Assembly (NCBI RefSeq): GCF_018263925.1
Contig: NZ_JAEVHF010000002.1
Span: 1 to 64,000 of the forward strand
Reading direction: 5' to 3'
Source of the DNA: Kistimonas asteriae
GTDB lineage: Bacteria > Pseudomonadota > Gammaproteobacteria > Pseudomonadales > Endozoicomonadaceae
DNA length: 64,000 bases
Shown here one piece after another: positions 1 through 8,792 of this stretch (its first letter is position 1; the number at the start of each line of letters is the position of its first letter). Below the pieces are notes generated by a model. That model had not been told where the DNA came from. It saw only the letters and a list, made by a program, of their open reading frames with translations, and made no database searches. Position numbers and translations under genes: made by a program.

Positions 1-122
1 ACTGTTATCGATTTAACCGGCGCTTTGATTTGAAGGCGATGGTATCAAGGCTGGGTTACATGGCTGCGCGAACCTGCCCCATGCCAGCAAGGCTTCTCAA
101 GCTGGCTGAGCCACAGTGGTAA
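1..122 (+). pseudogene. C-terminal tail of an IS1595-type transposase (cut by window edge)
   Basis: Reading from base 3, the frame gives 39 residues to a TAA at 120-122. It contains YRFNRRFDLKAM and, after a short gap, PARLLKLAE. This resembles the closing segment of IS1595/ISXO2-like DDE transposases (typically RFNRR, then a stretch ending in RLLKLAE). The rest of the element lies left of the window, so I cannot tell whether the transposase is intact. It reads toward the aminotransferase gene, which starts only 35 bases after the stop. The insertion sequence therefore abuts, and may have replaced, the native upstream region of that operon. Confidence 0.6.
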
Positions 123-128
123 TCAGGA

Positions 129-156
129 AGTCGTTTGTATAAGAGTCGTTTGCATA
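129..156 (+). repeat. Near-perfect tandem 13-mer just upstream of the aminotransferase start
   Basis: AGTCGTTTGTATA (129-141) is followed at a 15-base period by AGTCGTTTGCATA (144-156), differing at one base. The pair fills the space between the transposase stop and the ATG at 158, where promoter or ribosome-site elements would lie. It could be connected with the end of the insertion sequence or be a chance duplication. The element's inverted repeat could not be defined because the left end is outside the window. Confidence 0.45.
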
Positions 157-157
157 T

Positions 158-1366
158 ATGAACCAGACTTATTACCAGCTCATCGATAAGATTGCCCAAT
201 ATAGTAATGTTTCGAGAGCGCGTTTTGCCAGAATAATACACCTCCCAATCGAACATACAGCAGAAGGATGCATCATTTATGACCAGGAAGGTAATAAGTA
301 TCTTGATTGTGGTGGTTATGGAGTTTTTATACTTGGGCACCGTCATCCTGCGGTTGTTTGTAAGGTTGCCGAACAGCTCAATGCATTACCGATGAGCAGT
401 CGGATTCTGTTAAATGAAACGTTGTCACAGGCCAGTGAAAAGCTGATCAAATTTTGCCCGGATCCTCTACAGTATGCATTTTTTACAAATTCAGGTGCTG
501 AATCTGTAGAGCTGGGGCTTAAGTTGGCACGGGCCAATGGCTGCCAGAAGATTATTGCAATAACGGGTGGATACCATGGAAAAACACTGGGAGCACTGAG
601 TGTGACCTCTCGGGATGTGTTCCGGAAACCGTTTATGCCACTCATGGATGATGTGATTTTCGTTGAGCGTAATAATATCAAAGCATTGAAAGAGAGTTTT
701 TGCTCAAGGAAAACGGCAGTGATTCTGGAGACAATTCAAGGTGAAGGTGGAGTATATTCACTGGATCAGGAATTTGTAACGGCAGCCAAGGAATTATGTG
801 ATAAATGCCGCGGTTTACTGATCGTTGATGAAATTCAAACAGGATTGGCCAGAACAGGGTACAACTGGGATATCGAGCGCTATGGAGTAAAGCCTGATGT
901 TCTGCTGATTGGAAAAGGTCTAAGTGGAGGTGTTATTCCTTGTGCTGCTCTTGCCGCAACAACAGAAGCGTTTGCTCCTCTTAATAATGATTTTATTTTA
1001 CATAGCAGTACATTTGGTGGCTCTCCTGTAGCGCTGGCGGCAGCTATGAGTACACTGGATGTCTTGCAGAATGAAGAAATTTATAGAAAATCCAGGTCCC
1101 TGGGTGAAACGATTATCCCTACGCTTAGAGACTTGGCGAGTCGATACGATATTGATATTCGAGGTCGTGGTTTACTGATAGGAATTGATTCAAAAAGTCC
1201 GGAAAAAGCTGGCCAATTACTCATCAATTTGTTGAAGGCAAAATTATTGGCCAACTTTACGTTAGGTAATACCGGTACCATCCGCCTAACACCTTCCGCA
1301 TTAATGTCCTCAAGAGAGGTCGAATGGATCTATGAAGCATGTGAATTTGCTTTTAAAAGACTGTAG
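158..1366 (+). CDS. Class III PLP-dependent aminotransferase (biosynthetic operon gene 1)
   Basis: This 402-residue protein is of the acetylornithine/diaminobutyrate aminotransferase type, which moves an amino group between an amine or amino acid and an oxo acid or aldehyde using PLP. The cofactor features are visible: TNSGAES near 110-116, the PLP-contacting Asp224 in LIVDEIQTGLARTG, and Schiff-base Lys253 in LLIGKGLSGG. The length is normal and the N-terminus is complete. The ribosome site is poor (AAGAG about 12 bases upstream). It overlaps or abuts the SRPBCC gene, which argues for one operon. The arginine and ornithine genes normally seen with argD are absent, so a role in a specialised pathway is more likely than arginine synthesis. 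The substrate is unknown. Confidence 0.85.
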   Translation: MNQTYYQLIDKIAQYSNVSRARFARIIHLPIEHTAEGCIIYDQEGNKYLDCGGYGVFILGHRHPAVVCKVAEQLNALPMSSRILLNETLSQASEKLIKFCPDPLQYAFFTNSGAESVELGLKLARANGCQKIIAITGGYHGKTLGALSVTSRDVFRKPFMPLMDDVIFVERNNIKALKESFCSRKTAVILETIQGEGGVYSLDQEFVTAAKELCDKCRGLLIVDEIQTGLARTGYNWDIERYGVKPDVLLIGKGLSGGVIPCAALAATTEAFAPLNNDFILHSSTFGGSPVALAAAMSTLDVLQNEEIYRKSRSLGETIIPTLRDLASRYDIDIRGRGLLIGIDSKSPEKAGQLLINLLKAKLLANFTLGNTGTIRLTPSALMSSREVEWIYEACEFAFKRL

Positions 1367-1386
1367 TGATGCGGAGAATAGAACCT

Positions 1387-1812
1387 ATGAGAAATGTCAG
1401 GCTATCAAAACTTATTTATCAAGATGCAGCAATAGTATTTGAAAAGATCAGTGATTTCAAAAACTTTGAAAAGCTGTGTGATGACGTTATTTCTATTGAT
1501 ATTGAAGAGCTTTCAGCGTGTGAAAAACAATCAAAGTGGATGGTGTATTTTAAAGAAGGCATTCTCTTATGGGTAGAGAACGATGTGTTTGAACCTGAAG
1601 AATTCAGGATTAGCTTTTCGCAAGTAGAAGGTGATCTTGATGATTTTTCTGGTTATTGGTTTGTAAAGCCTATTTCTGCTTTCGAATGTGAATTAACGTT
1701 TGAAGCGAGATTTTCTATTGATATACCTACTCTTGAAGAAATGGTTGAACCATTGGCAGCGTCGATTCTGAAAGACAATGTTCAAAAAATGTTAGATCAG
1801 TTATTCAAATAA
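1387..1812 (+). CDS. SRPBCC (START/polyketide cyclase-like) protein (operon gene 2)
   Basis: This protein of about 141 residues has the helix-grip pattern of SRPBCC proteins. An N-terminal strand (MRNVRLSKLIYQDA) is followed by a first helix with FEKISDFKNFEKL, the central strands with FKEGILLWVENDVFEPEEFRISF, then FSGYWFVKP and a long C-terminal helix (ASILKDNVQKMLDQLF). Such proteins bind hydrophobic ligands; in polyketide pathways they act as cyclases or aromatases, and CoQ10-binding COQ10-type proteins share the fold. I chose ATG 1387 because GGAG at 1373-1376 lies at good spacing and the domain begins there. GTG 1366 and ATG 1369 upstream are possible. Enzyme or carrier function cannot be decided from sequence. 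Confidence 0.7.
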   Translation: MRNVRLSKLIYQDAAIVFEKISDFKNFEKLCDDVISIDIEELSACEKQSKWMVYFKEGILLWVENDVFEPEEFRISFSQVEGDLDDFSGYWFVKPISAFECELTFEARFSIDIPTLEEMVEPLAASILKDNVQKMLDQLFK

Positions 1813-1827
1813 TATAGGAGTGTTGCT

Positions 1828-2946
1828 ATGACGTATTATAGAGAAGCGGTGAATTGTTTTGATAAAACATTTGGAGGGTTAAGAGGGGCACTGGAAAATA
1901 ATGATTTCATGATAAACGAATCCGCAGACAGTAATGTGATAAAACTATTCAAAGCTGCAGGAGGAGGCAATCTACTCATTAATGAATGTTATGGCGGACT
2001 TGGATTGTCAGCTATGGATAGTGTCTTAGTACAAATTGCATCTGGAGCACTGTCTCCATCGCTGGCAATTGCCAGTTGTATGCATCACTTTTCGGTAGCA
2101 ACTCTTCAGGAAATGGTGAAATATAAACCAGAATGCCTGGAACAACTGTTGCTGAAAGATATTGCAAAAAATAAATTGTTAGTGGCATCTGCTTTTTGTG
2201 AAGGAGTTCCCTTTTCTGATGTGCTTGATAGTAGCATTTTTGCGACCCCCCATGAAAAGGGTTATTTGATTAGCGGAATAAAGGAGCCTTGTAGTCTTGC
2301 CTATGAAATGGACATATTAAGTGCAAGTGTAAAAATCGATAAAGGTAATAAGTCTGAGCTGTTTGTGGTGATCCTTCACAAGAATGTAAAAGGATTGTCG
2401 GTAAGGTCTTATTGGAAAGCGCCTTTCTTTCAAGCTAGTCAAAGTGAATCAATCGTATTGGAAAATGTCTATGTACCGAAAGAAATGTTATCACGTCTTG
2501 ATGTGGGGACCGTTGATGATGTTAGTGCGACAGGGTATATATGGTTTGAGATGTTACTTTGTGCGTCATATCTAGGTATGGCATACGGCCTGTTGGAAAA
2601 AGTGAATAAATTAACATTAATACCTCAGAATAATGCTGTGCTGATTTACTCAAAACTTGAGTCATCCGCAATGTTGCTTGCTGCAATAGCAACTGACTCT
2701 TTTGAGAATAAAAAAATATTGCTTGGTAAGGTTTTTCTGTGCCGGTACTGTCTTCAAAAAAGTATTATCGACACTGTTAATAAGATTGTTAGTTTTGTTG
2801 GTGGAATAAACTACTTAAACAATCCATGCTATGCAATGCTTGTACAAGCCATCCAGGCTTTTAATTTTCACCCTCCGGGTAATCGAGTTTTAATTGAAAA
2901 TATACTTGAGTATATAAATAGTCCGATTGTAGAGGTTGGAAAATAA
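1828..2946 (+). CDS. Acyl-CoA dehydrogenase-like flavoprotein (operon gene 3)
   Basis: The 372-residue length and layout match acyl-CoA dehydrogenases. The N-terminal helical part has ECYGGLGLSAMDSVLVQIA, a middle beta domain has ASAFCEGVPFSD and IVLENVYVPKEML, and the C-terminal helical bundle ends in AIQAFNFHPPGNRVLIENILEYI. These enzymes oxidise acyl-thioesters with FAD. Several usual FAD or substrate motifs are only loosely kept, and I could not place the catalytic Glu with confidence. It may therefore act on a carrier-bound substrate or have changed chemistry. AGGAG sits before the start, and the stop overlaps the next ATG (TAATG). Confidence 0.72.
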   Translation: MTYYREAVNCFDKTFGGLRGALENNDFMINESADSNVIKLFKAAGGGNLLINECYGGLGLSAMDSVLVQIASGALSPSLAIASCMHHFSVATLQEMVKYKPECLEQLLLKDIAKNKLLVASAFCEGVPFSDVLDSSIFATPHEKGYLISGIKEPCSLAYEMDILSASVKIDKGNKSELFVVILHKNVKGLSVRSYWKAPFFQASQSESIVLENVYVPKEMLSRLDVGTVDDVSATGYIWFEMLLCASYLGMAYGLLEKVNKLTLIPQNNAVLIYSKLESSAMLLAAIATDSFENKKILLGKVFLCRYCLQKSIIDTVNKIVSFVGGINYLNNPCYAMLVQAIQAFNFHPPGNRVLIENILEYINSPIVEVGK

Positions 2947-3752
2947 TGAATTTGGCCTTGTGTAATGTAGAAAGTATATCTACGCGAATGGCAGTGATTA
3001 GAGCAATACGGGAACATCATGCCTCTATAAAGCTTGTTATCTTGAGCAATGTTTATAATGAAAAGAATGGCGGTTTCGTAAAGCAGCTTGCTACTAATCT
3101 AACAAAGAGGGGGCTTGCTTTTACAGGATATTTGTTTGTTAGTTTTTGTTGGCCTTCTATAATTCGTCGTTTGGCAAGAATCGTTAAAAAAAATAGCATG
3201 ATTTCTGTTGAAGAGATTTGTGAGAGGTTTTCGATACCAGTCATCAGAACTAACAATGTTAATGCTGATAATATTGCTGCTCTAATTAGGGAGAAAGATA
3301 TAGATATAATTACAATATTTTATTTTGATCAGATACTAACTCAGCCGCTAATCGACTCAGCTAAAATAGGTGTTATTAACTTTCATCCATCCTACTTGCC
3401 TAAATGTCGCGGCTTGTTTCCTGTTTTTTATAGCTTTTTATTTAATGGTGGGAAATTTGGCATTTCAGCGCACTGGGTGGATGATACCAGAGTTGATGCC
3501 GGACCAATTATTTATCAAGTAGAGATTCTCAATGTGTCGGGCAGCTCTATTATTGAACTGGAACGAAAGATATTTTCCAGATTTCCACAAGTATTTAAGA
3601 CAGTTATCCATGCTTGGATAGATAGGGATTCTTTGATTAAATCGCATAATCATAAAGAAGGTAGTTATTTCTCATATCCAACACGATATGAAATAAATGA
3701 ATTAAAAAAAACAGGTTTGGTTTTTTTTAGCCTCAAGGACTTTTTCCGCTAA
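2946..3752 (+). CDS. Formyltransferase-fold protein (operon gene 4)
   Basis: This 268-residue protein carries the formyl-transferase catalytic triad of the Fmt/GART/ArnA family. Asn145 and His147 lie in INFHPSYLPKCRG and Asp184 in DDTRVDAGPIIYQ. Such enzymes transfer a formyl group from 10-formyltetrahydrofolate to an amine. The Fmt C-terminal tRNA-binding domain is missing, so a small-molecule amine is the likely acceptor. That fits an operon that also encodes an aminotransferase: amination, then N-formylation. Its ATG overlaps the preceding stop. The gene is AT-rich with a very different base composition from the pil genes to the right, which suggests transfer. No terminator was recognised downstream. 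Confidence 0.78.
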   Translation: MNLALCNVESISTRMAVIRAIREHHASIKLVILSNVYNEKNGGFVKQLATNLTKRGLAFTGYLFVSFCWPSIIRRLARIVKKNSMISVEEICERFSIPVIRTNNVNADNIAALIREKDIDIITIFYFDQILTQPLIDSAKIGVINFHPSYLPKCRGLFPVFYSFLFNGGKFGISAHWVDDTRVDAGPIIYQVEILNVSGSSIIELERKIFSRFPQVFKTVIHAWIDRDSLIKSHNHKEGSYFSYPTRYEINELKKTGLVFFSLKDFFR

Positions 3753-3965
3753 TGATTGAATAAAAGGCATGTGTTGAAGCTGTTGATGTGTGCTTATCCA
3801 ACAGTGTATTGGCCAAATGAAGCCTGCGCGGTGTTTATGTCTCACGGAATTGTCATGTAGACTGCCAGGAGGTGCACTCAGGCTGTTTGGTGGTAACATT
3901 TGTCATGCCGGATTTGTTCGAATTATTGTAAGTCTGGAAAGTCAAAAGGAACCGACGAAGCGGGT

Positions 3966-4340
3966 CTAGCCGCCAAAGAATAACTGGTTTAGATAACGTC
4001 CGGGCGCAAGTGTGCCGATGCCTGCACCGATAATTCCAACATAAGCGCCGACCGCATAGTATTTGTGCTGTTTGATGTTGTGCTGCCAGGCTGCCACGGT
4101 AGAAATGATTACACAGATGGTGATCCAGACCGACAGGATATGAATAGGACCGAAGCTGAGCCAGAGTGGCATGAAGCTCTTTATCCAGAAAGACGACAGT
4201 GCTGTTATCAGCATTGCCGCCATCCAGGAGCGGCCAAGGTAACGGTGCGGCAGGGTTCCTTTAGGGAGGGCCAGCTGTAAACCGCCGACCACAAGGGCAT
4301 AGAGGGCGGCCGCAAGATGTATTGCGGTGGGTGTATTCAT
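3966..4340 (-). CDS. Small four-helix membrane protein, DUF2306-like
   Basis: The 124 residues form about four hydrophobic helices (IHLAAALYALVVGGLQLAL; SWMAAMLITALSSFWI; IHILSVWITICVIISTVAAW; YAVGAYVGIIGAGIGTLAPG). The loop HRYLGRSWM followed by ALSSFWI is the pattern I associate with DUF2306 membrane proteins. No catalytic residues are obvious and the function is unknown. It stands alone between the formyltransferase gene and the dynamin-like gene, on the minus strand with the latter upstream. Confidence 0.7.
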   Translation of the reverse strand: MNTPTAIHLAAALYALVVGGLQLALPKGTLPHRYLGRSWMAAMLITALSSFWIKSFMPLWLSFGPIHILSVWITICVIISTVAAWQHNIKQHKYYAVGAYVGIIGAGIGTLAPGRYLNQLFFGG

Positions 4341-4423
4341 TGTATTTTGAGGCTGTCACGGTAGATGATACAGCATAGCCTGTAGCAGATTATTGGTATG
4401 TCATTCGTGGAGTGATGGCCTGG

Positions 4424-6385
4424 TCAAGCCATCACCGGTCGCTCATGAAGAACCACCACATTGCTGGATTTGGCGGAATTGATCCGCTGTCGGGTGTTTT
4501 TCAGAATATGGTCAATCTTCACCAGCTGATGTTCAGTATCAGCCATGAACTCATCCAGTTTACCCAGTAACTGTTTGTGATTGGCGTTATCCCGGTTCAG
4601 GGTTTTGAGTTGTACCAGCTGCCGCTCCAGCAGTTGTTTTTGCTCCAGTGCGTGCTGGGTCAGTGGTAACAGTGCCTGGTCTGCCCATTGGTTGGCATCG
4701 GTTTCTATACGTTCATGCAGGGCAATCACTTCACGTACCAGTGTATTGAAAAAGCGTCGTATCACCAGATGCTGTTCCGTTAATACGGTACTGAGTCGTT
4801 TACGGAAGTGATCCGCTTTATCTTGAAGAGCATTGAGTTCTTTCAGGTAATCGTCGGTCAGGAACAGCGGTGGAGGCAGCGTATGACTATCCGTGTCGAC
4901 GTGCCGTTCATAAATGGACTGCACCAGCCGGTTTGCCAGACGCGCCTCAATGCTCAGTTGATGAATATCATCCTGCACATAGAGGAAAAAGCGGGTGATG
5001 GTCTGGTTGATACCAACGGTGGTCAGGCTTTTCAGCAGCAGTGTATGAACCTTCCTGACACGCTCCTGAAACATGGCTGTCCGACAGGCCCGGACCAGCG
5101 CCCTGCCCTGCTGCTGTACCAGGCGACGGCTGGATTTTAACGCCAGCAGCCGTTTGTGGTGCTGGTTGTACTGGGTGCGCGTCTGCTCTGTCAGCTCTGC
5201 GACCAGTAGCTGATCATCCTTGCGGCTGCCGTTGAGCTGTCGCTGTCGGGTATAAAGATCCTGAAGACGTTTTTCCAGTAGTTGACGACTGTTGTCCAGC
5301 AGGTGGTGCAGATCATTGACGACACAGTCGTCCAGTACCTGCTCCTGATGATGAATCAGCTCATGACTGAGTAGATGCTCCAGCGTTTCTATTCCGCTGT
5401 TGGCGACGAGTGCTGGATGGCCTTTCAATTTTCCAGTCAGCGCCTGACGGGCACTGACGGCGATAATCTCGTCGGCTCGAAGCCCAAGCTGGCGTGCGGA
5501 TGTATCCAGAATAATGGATCGAATGTCCTGCTGCTGGGCTGGGGTGAGTAGTTCATCGTCCAGCAGGTCAATCTTGTTCAATACAGCAAACAGGTTGGTG
5601 GGGCGATTCTGCTGTATGACCTGGATCGGATCCTGCCAGATGGCCATATCACTGGCGGTGACGCCGGTATCAGCGCTCAGCAGATAGATGATAGCGTCGG
5701 CAGAAGGCAACATGTTCAGGGTCAGTTCCGGTTCCAGACCGAGGGCATTCAGTCCCGGCGTGTCCAGAATGCGTATACCCTTGCTCAGCAGGGGATGGTC
5801 AATATTGATCAGGGCGTGTCGCCACGCAGGGATCTTTACGCTGCCATTTTCCGCTTTGCTGAACTGCAGGTGTTCCGGTTCAAATCCCAGCTGCAGGGCT
5901 TCTTCTTCGGAGACTTCAAGGGTTTCTGCCACTCGCGCCAGAGCATCGGCCAGTGCTGTGGCGTTTTCCATTGGCAGCGGAATGTCGTGCCACTGTTCCT
6001 GATCCTGCCGGAGTTCTGCGAGAGACGTCGCCTGTAGTCGGGTTGTTATCGGAAGCAGCCTGATTGAGGTCGGTTTTCCCGGCTCATGAAACAGTTCTGT
6101 TGGACACATGGTGGTGCGACCGGCACAGGAGGGCAACATCCGTGCATGCTGGTTGCCGAAAAACAGGGCGTTGATCAGTTCGGTTTTACCGCGGGAGAAT
6201 TCACCGACAAAGGCGATGGTGATGGTCTTGCGGCGCAGGCTTTCGTTAGCCTGTGAGAGACGGCGATCCAGCTCGGGCGTCAGCAGGTGATTATGGACTA
6301 GCCACGACTGGTAGCGGGTGACTTGGGCGAGTAGATGCTGTTTCCATTCAATAAAGGCGTCAAACTGTGATTCCAGTTGTCCCAT
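4424..6385 (-). CDS. Dynamin-like large GTPase
   Basis: This 653-residue GTPase has a P-loop GEFSRGKTELINALF (Gly61 to Lys67-Thr68), a switch II DTPGLNALG and a base-recognition motif LNKIDLLDD. Two long alpha-helical regions rich in Gln, Leu and Arg follow, consistent with dynamin-family middle and effector domains. Bacterial dynamin-like proteins act at membranes, for example in remodelling or protection; the role here is not shown. There is no clear transmembrane helix, so membrane association would be peripheral. A purine-rich ribosome site precedes the ATG. It is separated from yggT by a strong terminator, so it is expressed independently. Confidence 0.82.
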   Translation of the reverse strand: MGQLESQFDAFIEWKQHLLAQVTRYQSWLVHNHLLTPELDRRLSQANESLRRKTITIAFVGEFSRGKTELINALFFGNQHARMLPSCAGRTTMCPTELFHEPGKPTSIRLLPITTRLQATSLAELRQDQEQWHDIPLPMENATALADALARVAETLEVSEEEALQLGFEPEHLQFSKAENGSVKIPAWRHALINIDHPLLSKGIRILDTPGLNALGLEPELTLNMLPSADAIIYLLSADTGVTASDMAIWQDPIQVIQQNRPTNLFAVLNKIDLLDDELLTPAQQQDIRSIILDTSARQLGLRADEIIAVSARQALTGKLKGHPALVANSGIETLEHLLSHELIHHQEQVLDDCVVNDLHHLLDNSRQLLEKRLQDLYTRQRQLNGSRKDDQLLVAELTEQTRTQYNQHHKRLLALKSSRRLVQQQGRALVRACRTAMFQERVRKVHTLLLKSLTTVGINQTITRFFLYVQDDIHQLSIEARLANRLVQSIYERHVDTDSHTLPPPLFLTDDYLKELNALQDKADHFRKRLSTVLTEQHLVIRRFFNTLVREVIALHERIETDANQWADQALLPLTQHALEQKQLLERQLVQLKTLNRDNANHKQLLGKLDEFMADTEHQLVKIDHILKNTRQRINSAKSSNVVVLHERPVMA

Positions 6386-6510
6386 GACGCGATCCCCCTC
6401 ACCCTTCGACAGGCTGCGTAGTTATTGTTCGTGAGCAGATAGCGGGCAAGATTATATAGTGATACACAGGGTGAAGGCTAACTGTCTGGTCAGGATTAGT
6501 GATGGGCAAT

Positions 6511-6541
6511 AAAAAACCCGTAGACAAAGCTACGGGTTTTT
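6511..6541 (-). terminator. Rho-independent terminator of the yggS-proC-yggT operon
   Basis: AAAAACCCGTA (6512-6522) pairs with TACGGGTTTTT (6531-6541) around an 8-base loop. Read on the minus strand it lies just after the yggT stop and ends in a T run. The A/T flanks make it potentially bidirectional. Confidence 0.85.
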
Positions 6542-6564
6542 CAGCGCAGGTATTTCGGGGGAAC

Positions 6565-7137
6565 TTATAACCCGGGAAGTCCTGGAATGATGGCTGGCAA
6601 CGCGTTCTTGATCATGACAATTAGGATAACGAGGACCATCAGGGAGAAATCCAGTCCGCCCATCGGAGGAATGACCCGGCGGATGCGGTTGCTCAGCGGT
6701 TCAGTCAGCTGATGCAGCAGGGTCAGTGCCGGGTTATAGCTACCCGGCGCCACCCAGCTGGCGATGGCAATAATGATCAGGCTGAACATGTAAATATTCA
6801 GCAGGGTATTCAGCAGTTTGAAGATGGAAATCGCGAGTACCTGCCCTACCGGTATCACCGAGGGAATGTAGCCATGAATACCCAGCAACAGATAGACAAT
6901 CACAATCTGAACCAGCAGAGCCAGGATCAGGGCTGCGACATCCATTCCCTTGAAGCCGGGAATCAAGCGGCGCAGCGGATTCAGTAAGGGCCCCGTGACC
7001 TTTACGATGGCCTGGGAGATGGGATTGTAGAAATCCGCCCGTACCAGTTGCAGCAGAAAGCGGATCAGCACAGCCATAACAAACAGGCTGCCGACAGTTT
7101 CCACCAGGAATGACAGAGAGCTGGTCAATGGTGACAT
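6565..7137 (-). CDS. yggT: YggT-family integral membrane protein
   Basis: The 190 residues contain two copies of the YGGT domain, each with two hydrophobic helices and a conserved linker: NPISQAIVKVTGPLLNPLRRLIPG in the first half and NPALTLLHQLTEPLSNRIRRVIPP in the second. The position directly downstream of proC and yggS matches Pseudomonas and enteric gene order. The molecular role is poorly defined; links to osmotic or ion homeostasis have been proposed for relatives. It ends before a strong terminator. Confidence 0.93.
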   Translation of the reverse strand: MSPLTSSLSFLVETVGSLFVMAVLIRFLLQLVRADFYNPISQAIVKVTGPLLNPLRRLIPGFKGMDVAALILALLVQIVIVYLLLGIHGYIPSVIPVGQVLAISIFKLLNTLLNIYMFSLIIIAIASWVAPGSYNPALTLLHQLTEPLSNRIRRVIPPMGGLDFSLMVLVILIVMIKNALPAIIPGLPGL

Positions 7138-7245
7138 GTAATCGGTAACTCTTAAGTAGTCCGGATTCTCACACTATGGGGATGCTGCATGCGAGTTGCA
7201 ACAGCCCCGCCTAAATCTTATCCACAGTGAACGATGATGGGAATG

Positions 7246-8064
7246 TCAGTCCTGTTTGGCCAGTTCCCGGGAGCGCTGCTCGGCCGCCTCAAGGGCTGAC
7301 TGTACCAGTGCACGAAATTCACCTTGTTCAAACGTATTGATGGCTTGCTCGGTGGTACCGCCAGGCGAGGTGACGCGCCGACGCAGTTCGGCAGCCTCGG
7401 CATCCCCTTCGGTTGCCATACGCGCTGCGCCGAGCGCTGTTTGTAAAGTCAGTGCTGTGGCTGTCTCTGGTGACAGGCCCAGTTGTTTGCCGGTATTAAT
7501 CATGGACTCCATCAGGAGAAAGAAGTAGGCCGGTCCGCTGCCGGAAAGCGCCGTGACTGCATCAATAGCGCTTTCTGAATCCAGCCACCGGCTGATACCG
7601 ACAGCATTCATGACAGTCTCTGCCAATGTTTTCTGCGCTTCTGATACCTGTGGGTTGGCATACAGGCCACTGGCGCCGCAGCCAACCAGCGCCGGGGTAT
7701 TCGGCATGCATCGGATGATGGGCAGTTCACCGCCACTCCAGTCATTGAGGCTACTGATGGTGATGCCGGCGGCAACGGAAACCAGCATGGGCTTGGCCGT
7801 CTGAAGTGCTGACGTCAGTTCCGTAACCACCGTCTTCATGACCTGAGGCTTGACTGCCAGAATGACGACGTCTGCTTCCAGTACAGCGGCATTGTTATCG
7901 GCAGCGATCTTTATACCAAACCGCTCTTTCAGCGATTGCAGCGCCTCCTGGCCGGGGTCGGAGGCAATAATGTGGTCAGGATCGTAGCCGTTGCTGATCA
8001 GTCCGCCGATGATGCTGCCGGCCATGTTGCCGGCGCCGATAAAGGCCAGGGTTGCTGTGGTCAT
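7246..8064 (-). CDS. proC: Pyrroline-5-carboxylate reductase
   Basis: This enzyme catalyses the last step of proline synthesis, reducing pyrroline-5-carboxylate with NAD(P)H. The 272-residue protein starts with a Rossmann motif, IGAGNMAGSIIGGL, and has VILAVKPQ and MPNTPALVGCGA. The C-terminal signature is SGSGPAYFFLLMESM with RRRVTSPGGTTEQAI. Length and order (yggS-proC-yggT) are standard. It lies 32 bases after the yggS stop, consistent with one transcript. Confidence 0.96.
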   Translation of the reverse strand: MTTATLAFIGAGNMAGSIIGGLISNGYDPDHIIASDPGQEALQSLKERFGIKIAADNNAAVLEADVVILAVKPQVMKTVVTELTSALQTAKPMLVSVAAGITISSLNDWSGGELPIIRCMPNTPALVGCGASGLYANPQVSEAQKTLAETVMNAVGISRWLDSESAIDAVTALSGSGPAYFFLLMESMINTGKQLGLSPETATALTLQTALGAARMATEGDAEAAELRRRVTSPGGTTEQAINTFEQGEFRALVQSALEAAEQRSRELAKQD

Positions 8065-8096
8065 GCTGCTGTTCCGGTTCGTTATGTCATCAGGAA

Positions 8097-8792
8097 TTAC
8101 GAATAATTGCGCGCGCCAAACAGTGCGGTGCCAATCCGTACCATCGTAGCACCCTCTGCTATCGCGGCTTCCAGGTCATCACTCATCCCCATGGACAGAG
8201 TGTCCAGATCCTGTTCAGGCCAACGGTCCTGAAGCGTGGTCAGTACTTCTGACATGGCCCGGAATGCGGCATGTTGTGCTGCCGGATCATCCGTCGGTAC
8301 GGGGATCGCCATCAGGCCACGCAGTTTCAGGTTGGGTAGCGTAACGATCTCTGCCGCCAGTGTCTGGACATCTTCCGGCGAAACACCGGATTTGGTGTCT
8401 TCATCACTGATATTCACCTGAATGCAGATGTTCAGTGGTGGAAGGTGCTCTGGGCGCTGTTCGTTCAGGCGCTGGGCGATTTTCAGACGATCGACACTGT
8501 GCATCCAATCGAAGTGTTCTGCCACGGCACGCGTCTTGTTCGACTGCAGGGGGCCGATAAAGTGCCAGCAGAGGCCGTCGAGGTCCTGGAGGGCCTGAAT
8601 CTTGTCGATGCCCTCCTGTACATAGTTCTCACCAAAATCCCGCTGGCCGGTATGCCAGGCATCACGCACCAGTCTGGCCGGCTTGGTTTTGCTGACTGCC
8701 AGAAGCTTGACGGCGCCGGCTCTGCCACAGGCGTTTTCTGCGGCATGAATCCGGTCACGGACCTGTTGAAAATGGGTTTCAATTGCAGACAT
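8097..8792 (-). CDS. yggS: YggS/PLPBP-family pyridoxal phosphate homeostasis protein
   Basis: This fold-type III PLP-binding protein buffers PLP and keeps amino-acid pools balanced. From ATG 8792 the protein has about 231 residues. PLP-binding Lys35 lies in LLAVSKTKP, followed by RDFGENYVQE, WHFIGPLQSNK and, near the end, LSMGMSDDLEAAIAEGATMVRIGTALFG. An upstream in-frame start at 8855 would add 21 unconserved residues, so I prefer 8792 even though its ribosome site is weak. It is divergent from pilT; the roughly 170 bases between them must carry both promoters. Confidence 0.93.
   Translation of the reverse strand: MSAIETHFQQVRDRIHAAENACGRAGAVKLLAVSKTKPARLVRDAWHTGQRDFGENYVQEGIDKIQALQDLDGLCWHFIGPLQSNKTRAVAEHFDWMHSVDRLKIAQRLNEQRPEHLPPLNICIQVNISDEDTKSGVSPEDVQTLAAEIVTLPNLKLRGLMAIPVPTDDPAAQHAAFRAMSEVLTTLQDRWPEQDLDTLSMGMSDDLEAAIAEGATMVRIGTALFGARNYS

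Noticed and set aside
56..346. 96-residue minus-strand frame over the start of the aminotransferase gene
   Set aside because: It overlaps the transposase tail and the aminotransferase coding region and has no motif or ribosome site.
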